From NCBI RefSeq assembly GCF_002368195.1, contig NZ_AP018178.1, positions 1,868,238-1,932,237 on the forward strand: a DNA stretch of 64,000 nucleotides. The letters are read 5' to 3'. Under the pieces are notes generated by a model. That model was not told the DNA's origin, did no database searches, and saw nothing but the letters and a program-made list of their open reading frames with translations. Made by a program: the position numbers and the translations under genes. This document shows positions 35,342 to 44,004 of this stretch, in pieces (the stretch's first letter is position 1; each line of letters opens with the position of its first letter). The stretch is from Calothrix sp. NIES-2100 (GTDB lineage Bacteria > Cyanobacteriota > Cyanobacteriia > Cyanobacteriales > Nostocaceae).

Positions 35342-37114
35342 TTAGAGTTTTTCATCTGCTAACCAAAATGTTGATTTTTTAAACCCAAATTTATCAAAAA
35401 ATAAAGCATCTTCGAGCCTATTAATGTCAATATTAATATGATATGGCGTAATTAATTGCAGTAGTTTATCTACACTTACATATTTAAATTCGATAGCATT
35501 AATATAATCTTCTAAGGGACGTCCTATTGATAAGAAATAGTCTTTAAATTTTGTATCATCACCAAAAACTCTATTAGAAAACTTTATCCACCTGACAGGT
35601 ATGGAATAACTGTTAGAAAAGACTATCCCATGAAGCGAACTTGAAATAATTGCCGAACAAAGAACAATTTCATCTATAACTTTCTCGATATCACCACTGG
35701 CCATATTAATTACTCTAACATTTTGATCGTTTTGATATAGATGCGCCACTTCCTGATATTCAGTAAAATGTGGAATAATGCCTAATGAATATTTTTTAGT
35801 ATTTGATTTGGGTTGATAATATTTACTAATAATAAGTCCTGGATCTCCATAAATCGGAGGACATTCACATTTTATTTTTAAAAGTGCTTTTCTAGTTAAT
35901 GGACCTCTAACAAATTCTATAATACCTGGATTCAGCTTTTGATTCGCACTTCTAATTCCGCTACCATAGACTGTAACACTATAAGAACAAAGTCTCATGA
36001 TGCTGCCGGTTGAAATAATCATCTTTGGCTTGATATTTGATAACCGCAAAAATTTTGCTAATTTTTTCTTAAAGAAAGAAAAATTACTATCAAGTAAGCT
36101 AGGCTTTTTTGAAAGCGATGACTCTTCAGCACGCATAGCATCGACATTCTCAACTTTACAAACACGCTGGAGATAATATGGTGTGACAAGATCCCCTACA
36201 TTGGTACTTCCCCACCAGTAGAACTTGACTTTTTCTAAATCGAGAAATTTATTAAACTGAGGAAAGTAAGTAGAGATATCATCTGTAGATAAAACATCAA
36301 TTAAGCAATTTTGCCATTTTTTATGAAAGTATTTTTCTGTATAACAGGAAAAATATGAACATTTTATCCAAGGTTTACTAACTTTATTAGTAAAATGAAA
36401 GAAAACACAGTTGTTAATTTTTTCTTCTGCAAATGTTAAATAATCTGGGCTGTTACGATAAACTTTAGGTGGCGATAAAATATAATTAAAATCTTCATGT
36501 ATTAATAATGGTTTTATTTCTGGATATATAAGTTGAAAAAGAGAAAAAAGACTATCATCACCAGATCGAGGAATTGAATTAACAATACTTTCAGAGTAAA
36601 GATTGGTTATCTTTTCTAGAAAATCTGTGGCAACCATAGTTTCATTTTTAAAGTAAATAACACCGGTTTGTACCCTGTATTCTGGAATCGATTTGTATTT
36701 CCAAATCCGAAAAATTGTTTCTAGATCATTTTTAAGTAAATCTTCAATTTTGCCAATGCTGACACCTGCAAAATAGTTAAGTTTATTCCAATCAATTGAA
36801 ACTGATGCGTTACAATAAATGTCACCGTCAATATAAATACTATATTCATAACCACGTTCTAGAAAGCATTCAGGTCCAGCAAATAGATAGTAACACTCCA
36901 CAGGATAAGAAAAACTTTTCGGAAATTGATAATCAAGATTTAACTCAATAACTGAAATGTTATATCTAGATGCAAACGCTTTAGCTTTCTCAGAGAGTTT
37001 TCGAGAGATTATAAATAGATCGATATCGCAATTCCATTTGCGGATGGAAAGTAAACTTACAACAGAGTTCTGTATATAAGATTCATTGCATGTGGAGTAA
37101 GCACAAACTTTCAT
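35342..37114 (-). CDS. Fusion: GT8-like glycosyltransferase plus polysaccharide pyruvyltransferase
   Basis: 590 residues in two parts. Residues 1 to about 280 look like a GT-A glycosyltransferase: KVCAYSTCNESYIQNSVVSL, the DGD metal motif at 96-98 (YSIYIDGDIYC), YRVQTGVIYFKNETM, and SGDDSLFSLFQ. From about 303 a pyruvyltransferase follows: FYWWGSTNVGDLVTPYYLQR, ISTGSIMR, VTVYGSGIR, RGPLTRKALL, IYGDPGLIIS, and SSSLHGIVFSNSYSIPVRWI. The fused enzyme would add a sugar and pyruvylate it, or a neighbouring one. It lies next to a stand-alone pyruvyltransferase. No internal stop or frameshift separates the domains. Confidence 0.85.
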   Translation of the reverse strand: MKVCAYSTCNESYIQNSVVSLLSIRKWNCDIDLFIISRKLSEKAKAFASRYNISVIELNLDYQFPKSFSYPVECYYLFAGPECFLERGYEYSIYIDGDIYCNASVSIDWNKLNYFAGVSIGKIEDLLKNDLETIFRIWKYKSIPEYRVQTGVIYFKNETMVATDFLEKITNLYSESIVNSIPRSGDDSLFSLFQLIYPEIKPLLIHEDFNYILSPPKVYRNSPDYLTFAEEKINNCVFFHFTNKVSKPWIKCSYFSCYTEKYFHKKWQNCLIDVLSTDDISTYFPQFNKFLDLEKVKFYWWGSTNVGDLVTPYYLQRVCKVENVDAMRAEESSLSKKPSLLDSNFSFFKKKLAKFLRLSNIKPKMIISTGSIMRLCSYSVTVYGSGIRSANQKLNPGIIEFVRGPLTRKALLKIKCECPPIYGDPGLIISKYYQPKSNTKKYSLGIIPHFTEYQEVAHLYQNDQNVRVINMASGDIEKVIDEIVLCSAIISSSLHGIVFSNSYSIPVRWIKFSNRVFGDDTKFKDYFLSIGRPLEDYINAIEFKYVSVDKLLQLITPYHINIDINRLEDALFFDKFGFKKSTFWLADEKL

Positions 37115-37119
37115 ATAAA

Positions 37120-37878
37120 TTACCTTATAGATTGAATTATTACAGATTCTAAAGGCATACTATAGGCATCTATTAAAATCTCAATACGCTTCTTTTTGCT
37201 GGTTTCATTTAAAAAGTATTGAGGCACATGTTTGCTGAATTTGCCAATATACTTATCAACTTTAAATTTGAGTTTTTGATAATTATTTACATAAGAATTA
37301 TTGTAATGTTCTCGTAGAGCTTTGCCACTGTAATGTTGGATAAAACTATTGGGGTTTAATTTTGAATTATTGTTCCATTTTTGATGTTCTATAGTTCCGA
37401 CAAAATCACAATCTTTAATATATTGTATAAAGTGTCCATTTTCATAAGGAGCTTCGTTTTCAGGTAATATATATGAATCAGCATTATCAAGAATTTTTTG
37501 AAAAGTGTATCGCACTTGTTCATCTCGATTTTTAGCAATAATCACGCCTGAATTTATTCTTCCAGAGATGCCTGGTGCAAGATATAAAGATTTTCCCTCT
37601 TGAAAGATACTCTGTATAGATTGAGCAAATAAGCGAACTTCGCAATCTGCATCAATGAACATAATAAATTCATATTTCAATTGGCTGGCTGCAATCAATA
37701 AGGGAACCTTGAGCCATGCTGCATCATGTGCAGTAAGTAACCACGGAGATGTTGTAACTACGGCATAATCGTAAGAATTCTTCAGCGAATAAGCATACTG
37801 AGAATCAAGGCATGAACGAAATAAATGTTGGTAACCACCAATGGCTAAAGACAAAATAAGGGTGTTAGACATATCCAA
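37120..37878 (-). CDS. Putative glycosyltransferase (GT-A, DADCE)
   Basis: 252 residues. LILSLAIGGYQHLFRSCLDS, then KVPLLIAASQLKYEFIMFID and ADCEVR, whose DAD is a metal-binding motif; SGRINSGVIIAKNRDEQVRY matches the acceptor strand of GT8/GT-A enzymes (the NSG motif). It begins 91 bp after the Wzt stop and ends 5 bp before the fusion gene. The family cannot be named exactly; donor unknown. Confidence 0.75.
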   Translation of the reverse strand: MDMSNTLILSLAIGGYQHLFRSCLDSQYAYSLKNSYDYAVVTTSPWLLTAHDAAWLKVPLLIAASQLKYEFIMFIDADCEVRLFAQSIQSIFQEGKSLYLAPGISGRINSGVIIAKNRDEQVRYTFQKILDNADSYILPENEAPYENGHFIQYIKDCDFVGTIEHQKWNNNSKLNPNSFIQHYSGKALREHYNNSYVNNYQKLKFKVDKYIGKFSKHVPQYFLNETSKKKRIEILIDAYSMPLESVIIQSIR

Positions 37879-37969
37879 GAGTTAAATTTTTCTTTTTAGA
37901 ACCTGTCTTAATTTATATAGCTGTATCTATGTAATAGCCTACTTCCTAAGAAGTATATTTATCTTAATG

Positions 37970-39244
37970 TTATTGTTCTAAACTCCAATTATGGTTGATA
38001 TAAATAGAAGATTTTTTGCTGGGTGGAGAAATTTTTCCAGTACCAAAAAAATCTCCTTCATCGACCTCGAAAGAAAATGCATCTACAATCCAGTCAGCCA
38101 CTTCCCTACGTATTTCACAATATACATCTACCCAGTAGATACCTGGAGTCAATGGCAGTTTTGGGATGCTACAATAAATAACGTTAGTTCCAATTACTAT
38201 GCTTGGTTCCCATGCAATAGCAATTGTAGAACAATGAAATAAATACTGCCCTTGTCTATCTTTTATACCAAGAGCAATCATCATTTCGTTTCTAACTTCA
38301 CTCTTTGAATCTATTTGGATTTTAAAGATGAGCTTTTGCCCAGACACTCCCCTGTTAATAATCTGTTGTTGATCATTGCAAAGAGAGAAACTTATAAATC
38401 TAGCTTTTCCATTTCCCTTTCTATCAGTTCTGCTCTCAAGAGGTATTAATGTTAACTTATTAAGAGTGTTGTTTGTGTAAAACATAACCGCCTTATCTAT
38501 AGAAGAATATAGTTGGTTTTTGCCTTCCACTAAAACAATGCCCTGTGAACACAAGTTAGATACAGCTGGCATATTGTGACTCACAAACAACACCGTCCGT
38601 CCTTCTTTTCCTACATCCTCCATCTTCCCCAAACACTTTTTCTGAAACGCCGCATCCCCCACCGCTAAAACTTCATCAACAATTAAAATCTCCGGTTCTA
38701 AATGTGCTGCGACTGCAAATGCTAACCTTACATACATCCCCGATGAATATCTTTTTACTGGGGTATCTAAAAACTTTTCTACCTCTGCAAATTCAACAAT
38801 TTCATCAAACTTTTTCTGAATTTCAGCTTTACTCATTCCCAAAATCGCACCGTTGAGAAATATATTTTCTCTCCCTGTTAATTCTGGATGAAACCCCGTT
38901 CCCACTTCTAATAAACTGGCAACTCTGCCCTTAATTCTGATGCTTCCTGTTGTGGGTTCAGCAATTCGACTTAAAATTTTTAAAAGAGTTGATTTACCTG
39001 CACCATTACGCCCAATAATACCAACTTTGTCACCTTGTTTGATTTCAAATGATACATCCTTTAAAGCCCAAAATTCTTCAAAAGCATAATTTTCAACTTT
39101 AGTTTTAGGATTAATTAAATTACCCAGAGATTTAGCTTTATTAGTAACGACATCCCGCAGTGCTGTGTAGCGTTCCTGTTGCTGGTGACTAATAATATAT
39201 TTTTTCCCGAGGTTTTCAACACGAATAACAGTATCAGACATCAA
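37970..39244 (-). CDS. Polysaccharide ABC transporter ATP-binding protein (Wzt type, with carbohydrate-binding C-terminus)
   Basis: 424 residues. Walker A GIIGRNGAGKSTLLKIL (about 75-91), Q-loop region, signature YSSGMYVRLAFAVAAHL, Walker B EILIVDEVLAVGDAA, switch His in FVSHN. A linker leads to a C-terminal domain of about 170 residues (NGKARFISFSLCNDQQQIIN; LPLTPGIYWVDVYCEIRREV), matching the Wzt-C jelly-roll that recognises the finished glycan chain. It powers export across the inner membrane with the permease encoded upstream (39329). It reads on toward the pyruvyltransferase genes. Confidence 0.95.
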   Translation of the reverse strand: MMSDTVIRVENLGKKYIISHQQQERYTALRDVVTNKAKSLGNLINPKTKVENYAFEEFWALKDVSFEIKQGDKVGIIGRNGAGKSTLLKILSRIAEPTTGSIRIKGRVASLLEVGTGFHPELTGRENIFLNGAILGMSKAEIQKKFDEIVEFAEVEKFLDTPVKRYSSGMYVRLAFAVAAHLEPEILIVDEVLAVGDAAFQKKCLGKMEDVGKEGRTVLFVSHNMPAVSNLCSQGIVLVEGKNQLYSSIDKAVMFYTNNTLNKLTLIPLESRTDRKGNGKARFISFSLCNDQQQIINRGVSGQKLIFKIQIDSKSEVRNEMMIALGIKDRQGQYLFHCSTIAIAWEPSIVIGTNVIYCSIPKLPLTPGIYWVDVYCEIRREVADWIVDAFSFEVDEGDFFGTGKISPPSKKSSIYINHNWSLEQ

Positions 39245-39328
39245 ATATCTACTCTACCCAACAATTAAATATTGAAACTTACAAATTAGCCAAACATCTA
39301 CATTGAAATGCTGTTACTAAACTTCAGA

Positions 39329-40165
39329 TTAAATCACGTCTGCAAAAGTGCGTTCCATTTTGCGAAAATAACAAATACCACTCACAAAAAGTAAAATTAC
39401 CAATCCTAAAGACAGGAGAAAACCTGGTAAATATAACTTTGCATCACCGCCCAAAATCGCCCAACGGAAACCATCAATTACCCCTACCATTGGATTCAAA
39501 GAATAGATAAATCGCCATTGCTCTGGCACAATGCTGCTGCTAAATCCTACTGGTGAAATATAAAGACCAAATTGCACAATAAACGGCACAATGTAACGAA
39601 AGTCTCGATATTTAACATTTAAAGAAGCTAACCATAATCCTGTGCCCATTGAGGCAGCAAAGGCTATACAAACAAATAAAGGTAGTGTTAAAATTCGCCA
39701 ACTGGGCACAAAATTATACCAAGCCATTAACCCTAACAAAATTATCCCCGAAATCAAAAAGTCTACAAAACTCACTACTACTGCACTTATAGGCACTACT
39801 AAGCGAGGAAAATAAACTTTCGAGATTAAGTTGGCATTGCTAATCAAACTATTGCTGCACTCTGAGAGAGAATTAGCAAAGAACTGCCAAGGCAACATTC
39901 CAGAAAATATGAGGATTGGATAAGGCGCACCCAGAGAGGGTAACTTTGCCAATTTCCCAAACACAACTGTAAACACTAGCATTGTGAGAAACGGACGAAT
40001 TAGTGCCCAAGCAATACCAATTGTCGTTTGCTTGTACCGCACTAATATATCTCGCCATGCTAGAAAGTAAAACAGCTCTCGATAGCGCCACAAGTCTTTC
40101 CAATATTGCCTTTCTGTGCGACCAGCTTCAATTACTAAATCTGGCTGAGAAATTGAATCTTTCAT
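39329..40165 (-). CDS. Polysaccharide ABC transporter permease (Wzm type)
   Basis: 278 residues, six helices. The ABC-2 layout: YRELFYFLAWRDILVRYKQT, then the first helix pair (FLTMLVFTVVFGKL), YPILIFSGMLPWQFFANSLS, PISAVVVSFVDFLISGIILL, and a C-terminal EQWRFIYSLNPMVGVIDGFR with the LNP-M motif. It forms the channel for lipid-linked polysaccharide with Wzt (37970). The start overlaps the GMD stop by four bases (ATGA). Confidence 0.95.
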   Translation of the reverse strand: MKDSISQPDLVIEAGRTERQYWKDLWRYRELFYFLAWRDILVRYKQTTIGIAWALIRPFLTMLVFTVVFGKLAKLPSLGAPYPILIFSGMLPWQFFANSLSECSNSLISNANLISKVYFPRLVVPISAVVVSFVDFLISGIILLGLMAWYNFVPSWRILTLPLFVCIAFAASMGTGLWLASLNVKYRDFRYIVPFIVQFGLYISPVGFSSSIVPEQWRFIYSLNPMVGVIDGFRWAILGGDAKLYLPGFLLSLGLVILLFVSGICYFRKMERTFADVI

Positions 40166-41127
40166 TTTACTGAATTAGCTAACCTTGCTTTCACCATCAT
40201 CTGCACTACATCATTCATTTTGTATTTTGCCTGCCATCCCAGCTCCTTCTTAGCTTTAGCTGGATTACCTCTACCTACCTCTAAATCTGTAGGACGTAGC
40301 AAGCTATTATCTATCACCAGATGCTCACGCCAATCTAAATTTACTGATGTAAAGGCTGCGTCAACAAAATCTTCTAGTGAACTACTCTCTCCTGTCGCAA
40401 TTACATAATCATCGGGCTGTTCTTGTTGCAGCATTAAATACATTGCTTCAACATATTCTGGCGCCCAACCCCAGTCACGCTGAATTTGCATATTTCCTAA
40501 ATAAAGATGTTCAGCACTACCTTGAGCAATTCGACAAGCAGCAGCAACAATCTTTTGAGTCACAAATCTTTCTGGCCTGAGGGGAGATTCATGATTAAAT
40601 AAAATTCCTGAACAAGCAAATAAACCGTAAGCTTCGCGGTAGTTAGCAACTTCCCAAAATGCGGTGGCTTTCGCTACAGCATAGGGACTGCGGGGACGAA
40701 ATGGTGTAGTTTCATCGGCTTCTGTAGAGCCAGTATCGCCAAAACTTTCACTAGAACCAGCATTGTAGAGTTTGATGGGCGCACATAAAAAGCGAACGGC
40801 TTCTAGTAAATTGAGAGTACCAGTAGCTATACTTTCTAAAGTTTCTACTGGTTGTCCAAAGGATAAACCAACTGAACTTTGCCCTGCTAAGTTGTAGATT
40901 TCATCTGGCTGGATTTTTGTGAGTACCTGCAACACACTGCGAAAGTCAGTTAAAGCCATTGACTCTAATTTTATTAGCTCTCGAATCCCTAAGTAAACCA
41001 AATTTGAGAAGGAGGAAATCTGAGCATCACGGGAAGTACCACAGACTGAATAGCCTTGATTGAGAAGCAATTGCGCCAGGTAAGCTCCATCTTGACCTGA
41101 GATTCCACAAATAAGGGCTTTTTTCAT
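40162..41127 (-). CDS. gmd: GDP-mannose 4,6-dehydratase
   Basis: 321 residues, extended SDR. The NAD(P) motif GISGQDGAYLAQLLLNQGYS (8-27), NLAGQSSVGLSFGQP, the Thr/Ser-Tyr-Lys set in YNAGSSESFG and SPYAVAKA (Y149, K153), and IQRDWGWAPEYVEAMYLMLQ, all GMD-specific. It converts GDP-D-mannose to GDP-4-keto-6-deoxymannose for fucose, rhamnose or perosamine. Slightly shorter than typical GMD (about 345-370). No reductase (Fcl/Rmd) or aminotransferase is seen in the window. It heads the wzm-wzt transcript. Confidence 0.93.
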   Translation of the reverse strand: MKKALICGISGQDGAYLAQLLLNQGYSVCGTSRDAQISSFSNLVYLGIRELIKLESMALTDFRSVLQVLTKIQPDEIYNLAGQSSVGLSFGQPVETLESIATGTLNLLEAVRFLCAPIKLYNAGSSESFGDTGSTEADETTPFRPRSPYAVAKATAFWEVANYREAYGLFACSGILFNHESPLRPERFVTQKIVAAACRIAQGSAEHLYLGNMQIQRDWGWAPEYVEAMYLMLQQEQPDDYVIATGESSSLEDFVDAAFTSVNLDWREHLVIDNSLLRPTDLEVGRGNPAKAKKELGWQAKYKMNDVVQMMVKARLANSVK

Positions 41128-41330
41128 GTGTGTTAAATAAGCCAGCTAGAAGTAGTTGATTCTGCCACAACTGTCATTGGTCATTTGTCATTGATCATTT
41201 GTCATTTGTCAGGTTTTCTACAAAATAAGGGACACAAATTGTTGTGTCCCGATAATCTTTGCTGAAGATGATCGCCATCAGGAGTTGGCAACAGAGGCTA
41301 AGTTAGCTAACCAGTTCCTGATCTGCGGTA
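41128..41330. other. Intergenic: tandem TCATTTG units and a hairpin
   Basis: TCATTTGTCATTGATCATTT and similar units at 41175-41210 are degenerate heptamer repeats; a strong hairpin lies at 41229-41250. No gene seen. Confidence 0.5.
41229..41250 (-). terminator. Hairpin 3' of the 36-codon ORF
   Basis: GGGACACAA-ATTG-TTGTGTCCC, a perfect 9-bp stem between the stop of the small ORF (41331) and the gmd start. On the minus strand it is followed by TTATTTTG, so it can act as an intrinsic terminator. Confidence 0.5.
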
Positions 41331-41441
41331 TTATGCCTTATCTGTGGTTTCTTGATCCGTCGGAGTAGTTGCTTTGGGAGTACTGCACTTGCGTTTTTGT
41401 TTCTTGGAACCTCCAGCCATCTCATATTCATTGCTACTCAT
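41331..41441 (-). CDS. Possible 36-residue basic peptide
   Basis: An ATG at 41441 opens 36 codons ending in TAA at 41331. The product begins MSSNEYEMAGGSKKQKRKCS and is Lys/Thr-rich with no hydrophobic segment. It lies between a pair of operator-like repeats upstream (41503-41593) and a hairpin downstream, which looks like a small transcription unit. No family recognised, and a chance ORF of this size is quite possible. Confidence 0.35.
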   Translation of the reverse strand: MSSNEYEMAGGSKKQKRKCSTPKATTPTDQETTDKA

Positions 41442-41502
41442 ACCATACTTACAAGCTACGCCCTTGAGCATTAGCTCTGATAGTTCAGCAAGCGTTATAG
41501 CT

Positions 41503-41593
41503 AACTAAGTTTGACTTTAATTAAAGTTATGAATGTCTTGTTTATTGCAACTAATGCGTATAGCAAACTAAGTTTGACGTTCATCAAACTTAT
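41503..41593. promoter_or_regulatory. Two operator-like repeats, 63 bp apart
   Basis: Copy 1 (41503-41530) and copy 2 (41566-41593) match at 24 of 28 positions; both begin AACTAAGTTTGAC. Copy 2 contains a perfect AAGTTTGA-CGTTCA-TCAAACTT inverted repeat; copy 1 contains the palindrome ACTTTAATTAAAGT. The 63-bp offset is six DNA turns. They lie upstream of the small ORF at 41441 and further upstream of gmd. Confidence 0.5.
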
Positions 41594-41765
41594 AAAGACG
41601 TTAATCATAGAACACGATAGGATTAGCAGCGATAGCTACTGCCAGTAGATGATTGCCTGATAACAAGTTGCGTTCTAAGGTGTCATTTTGACCGAAACGA
41701 ATGGAGCTTGAAGCTTTTGCTTCGCTCAAAACGACAAATTGTCTAGCTGACTCGTTTTGTTGTTC

Positions 41766-42206
41766 CTAGTTGACAAACCGAAAATCGAGAATGCTTCTGT
41801 GACTCATCATCCGGGAGTGCCGAGTTGTAAACTCTCCTACAGAAGGATTCTGGTGTGGATTATTTACCCCCGTTGCTTGTTGCCAAAGTTCTGGCGGTGC
41901 TAGTGACAACTCATAAGTAGAGTCGCGCTTACAAACGTGATACCACTTGGTTTGTTGGCATTCATCACACCAAAAGGCTTCTAACCATTCACCTTCCAAG
42001 GGAACCGCTGTCTTGGCTGCTACTAACATCAAGGCCTCTCGGCGCCTGATTCCCCGTTGTTGTAGCTGTCCTGCTTGTTCAGCAAACAACCCGTATTTTT
42101 GACTCATACTATTCATGTAGCAGCTATGCACCAGACAATATATAGCTCGTCGTTTAGAACGTTTTCGATTTCGGTCACACCTTCTCTGCACTTCGGCCCT
42201 CCGCAT
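41766..42206 (-). CDS. Conserved hypothetical protein with a possible zinc-binding site
   Basis: 146 residues from 42206; internal Met at 42116 or 42107 (MSQKYGLFAEQAGQLQQRGI) may be the real start, because the first 30 residues are Arg-rich and low in structure. The core has RREALMLVAAKTAVPLEGEW, then FWCDECQQTKWYHVCKRDST: CxxC plus H-x-C is a possible zinc ribbon. Such proteins occur near polysaccharide genes in cyanobacteria as I recall, but no function is established. Not a transposase by any motif I can see. Confidence 0.6.
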   Translation of the reverse strand: MRRAEVQRRCDRNRKRSKRRAIYCLVHSCYMNSMSQKYGLFAEQAGQLQQRGIRRREALMLVAAKTAVPLEGEWLEAFWCDECQQTKWYHVCKRDSTYELSLAPPELWQQATGVNNPHQNPSVGEFTTRHSRMMSHRSILDFRFVN

Positions 42207-42564
42207 CAGTAGACATTAAACAAATCCACAAGAAGGTTGCGTTGAAGGGACTGAGATCAAAAAGACCATCAAAGCCCACTCCTATATCAACAGTGAGTTA
42301 TTCGGTTTAAGAAGAAAAATTTGTGAATCAGCGCAAGTTCTAGGGAACATGCTTCACGAGCATTTTCTTTGGCAGCAGGTATAAGTAATTCTGCTGAGAG
42401 AGAGTCTGCATTTACCTGCTTGCAAAACATTACTTTCGGAGTTAGCCTTCCAAAAAGGTAGACGCACTTTGTTTATATAGCCGCCAATTTCAATTGTCAA
42501 GCTAGCAATGAAGTTAAATTAATACGAGTTTGGTAATTATTATTGGTAATAACACCCAAACACT
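42207..42564. other. Intergenic region, 358 bp
   Basis: No supported gene. A 47-codon minus-strand frame (42287-42430) is present but has no recognisable feature. The rest is AT-rich and unremarkable. Confidence 0.5.
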
Positions 42565-44004
42565 TTATGAAACAGCCTTTTGCAGGACTTTTAAGTATTG
42601 TTTAGCAATGATTTCCGGCGTAAAATGCGACTGCAAATACTTACGCGAGGCAACACCCATGTGTTCTGCTAGTTTTCGGTCATTATTGAGTCGGCGAATA
42701 AATTCCGCTAGTCCATAACTGTCACCATTCTCGAAACTAGCGCCACATTGGGCTTCTGTAATCAGTTGTCTTAAGTAAGAATACTCTGAACAAATCACGG
42801 CTACTGGACGGCCTGTTGCTAAAGCTGGGTAAAGCTTGCTGGGCGCAACTAAACTTTCCATCCCAGCTTCTACGCTGACGAGAGAGAGATCGCAAGCTGT
42901 CAAAGAATAGGGCAGTACCTGTTTTTCTTGATACGGTAAAAACAGGAAATTGCTGAGTCCTAAGTTATGGACTTCTTGGATAAAACTGTCATGTTTTGGC
43001 CCACCACCAATACAAACAAACTGAATTGGCTCGTTTTGGAGTTGTTTGGCTGCTGCTAAAATGGTGTCCAAATCATGACACCGCCCCATGTTACCGGAGT
43101 AAAGAACTGTAAATTTGTTAACTAAGTTATATTTCTTAGCAAACCAGTTATCTTTTTTTACAATCGGCACAATCAAGTCAGGATCTCCCCAACTGTGAAT
43201 CACACTCACTTTATCCGCTACTTCTGGACAAGTTGCTACTACCCGCTGTTTCATCGCCGGACTTAGCACGACTATTCCTTTGGATTTTTGCCAAATTTTT
43301 CTGTTGAGTGCTTGCCAGAATTTTGCCAGCCAGTGATTTTGAGGGATTACTCCGAGAGCGATCGCAATGTCTGGATAAATATCATAAATTAAACACACAT
43401 AAGAAAGCCCAAAACACAGGTGGGCGATATATCCCACAATTGGTAAAAATGGCGGAGCTGAAGTCAGCAACAATAGATTTCGGCGACGGACACATCTGAT
43501 GAGATGCAGCACAGCGCGCAAGGTAAATAGGATACCATTGATAGCTTTACCACGAACCCGCCGCGACCACAACTGAGCAGAGCGCGATCGTTGAATTCTG
43601 ACAGGACCCACTTGTTCTACTGCGGGCGCACTAGCAGTCCCAAACGCATACCCAGGTTGACCTGTAAACACCTCAATGTTGACTCCCTGTTTGCTTAACT
43701 GGCTTACTAGTTCTTCAATTAACTGTCCCGTAGCAGCGTAGTCTGGGGGAAAAAACTCAGTGATCACAGATAAGTTCAGCGATTGACCATACCAAGCTTC
43801 CTTTACTCCTAGAGACTCCTGCGGAACTATAGAAGGAAATACAAATGTGGAAAAATTTTTGCCATTATGTTGTCTTCCATCCTCGAAGTTAACTTTCTCA
43901 CTTGACAACAAGTCTCTATCAGTTTCAACAAATTTCTGATTTTGAGAATCTTTGTGTGTGGATTTGGTTAGCAACGATTTTTTCAGCCATTCACTGAATG
44001 TCAT
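42565..44004 (-). CDS. Glycosyltransferase family 4 (WcaI-like) with N-terminal extension
   Basis: 479 residues. The first 75 residues (MTFSEWLKKSLLTKSTHKDS and onward) are polar and lack family similarity. The GT-B core begins LNLSVITEFFPPDYAATGQL, matching the WcaI/ExpE-type start, then VEVFTGQPGYAFG, LICLIYDIYPDIAIALGVIP-like acceptor segment, VLYSGNMGRCHDLDTILAAA and LSLVSVEAGMESLVAPSKLY, then PALATGRPVAVI. It is the first GT of the minus-strand series and is likely the one nearest the regulator/kinase. Alternative start within the extension cannot be excluded. Confidence 0.9.
   Translation of the reverse strand: MTFSEWLKKSLLTKSTHKDSQNQKFVETDRDLLSSEKVNFEDGRQHNGKNFSTFVFPSIVPQESLGVKEAWYGQSLNLSVITEFFPPDYAATGQLIEELVSQLSKQGVNIEVFTGQPGYAFGTASAPAVEQVGPVRIQRSRSAQLWSRRVRGKAINGILFTLRAVLHLIRCVRRRNLLLLTSAPPFLPIVGYIAHLCFGLSYVCLIYDIYPDIAIALGVIPQNHWLAKFWQALNRKIWQKSKGIVVLSPAMKQRVVATCPEVADKVSVIHSWGDPDLIVPIVKKDNWFAKKYNLVNKFTVLYSGNMGRCHDLDTILAAAKQLQNEPIQFVCIGGGPKHDSFIQEVHNLGLSNFLFLPYQEKQVLPYSLTACDLSLVSVEAGMESLVAPSKLYPALATGRPVAVICSEYSYLRQLITEAQCGASFENGDSYGLAEFIRRLNNDRKLAEHMGVASRKYLQSHFTPEIIAKQYLKVLQKAVS

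Noticed and set aside
41766..42206. Transposase fragment
   Set aside because: No DDE or HUH motifs and no inverted ends around it; the CxxC/HxC set suggests a small zinc protein.
42287..42430. 47-codon minus-strand frame in the gap upstream of 42206
   Set aside because: No ribosome site, family pattern or context; likely chance.
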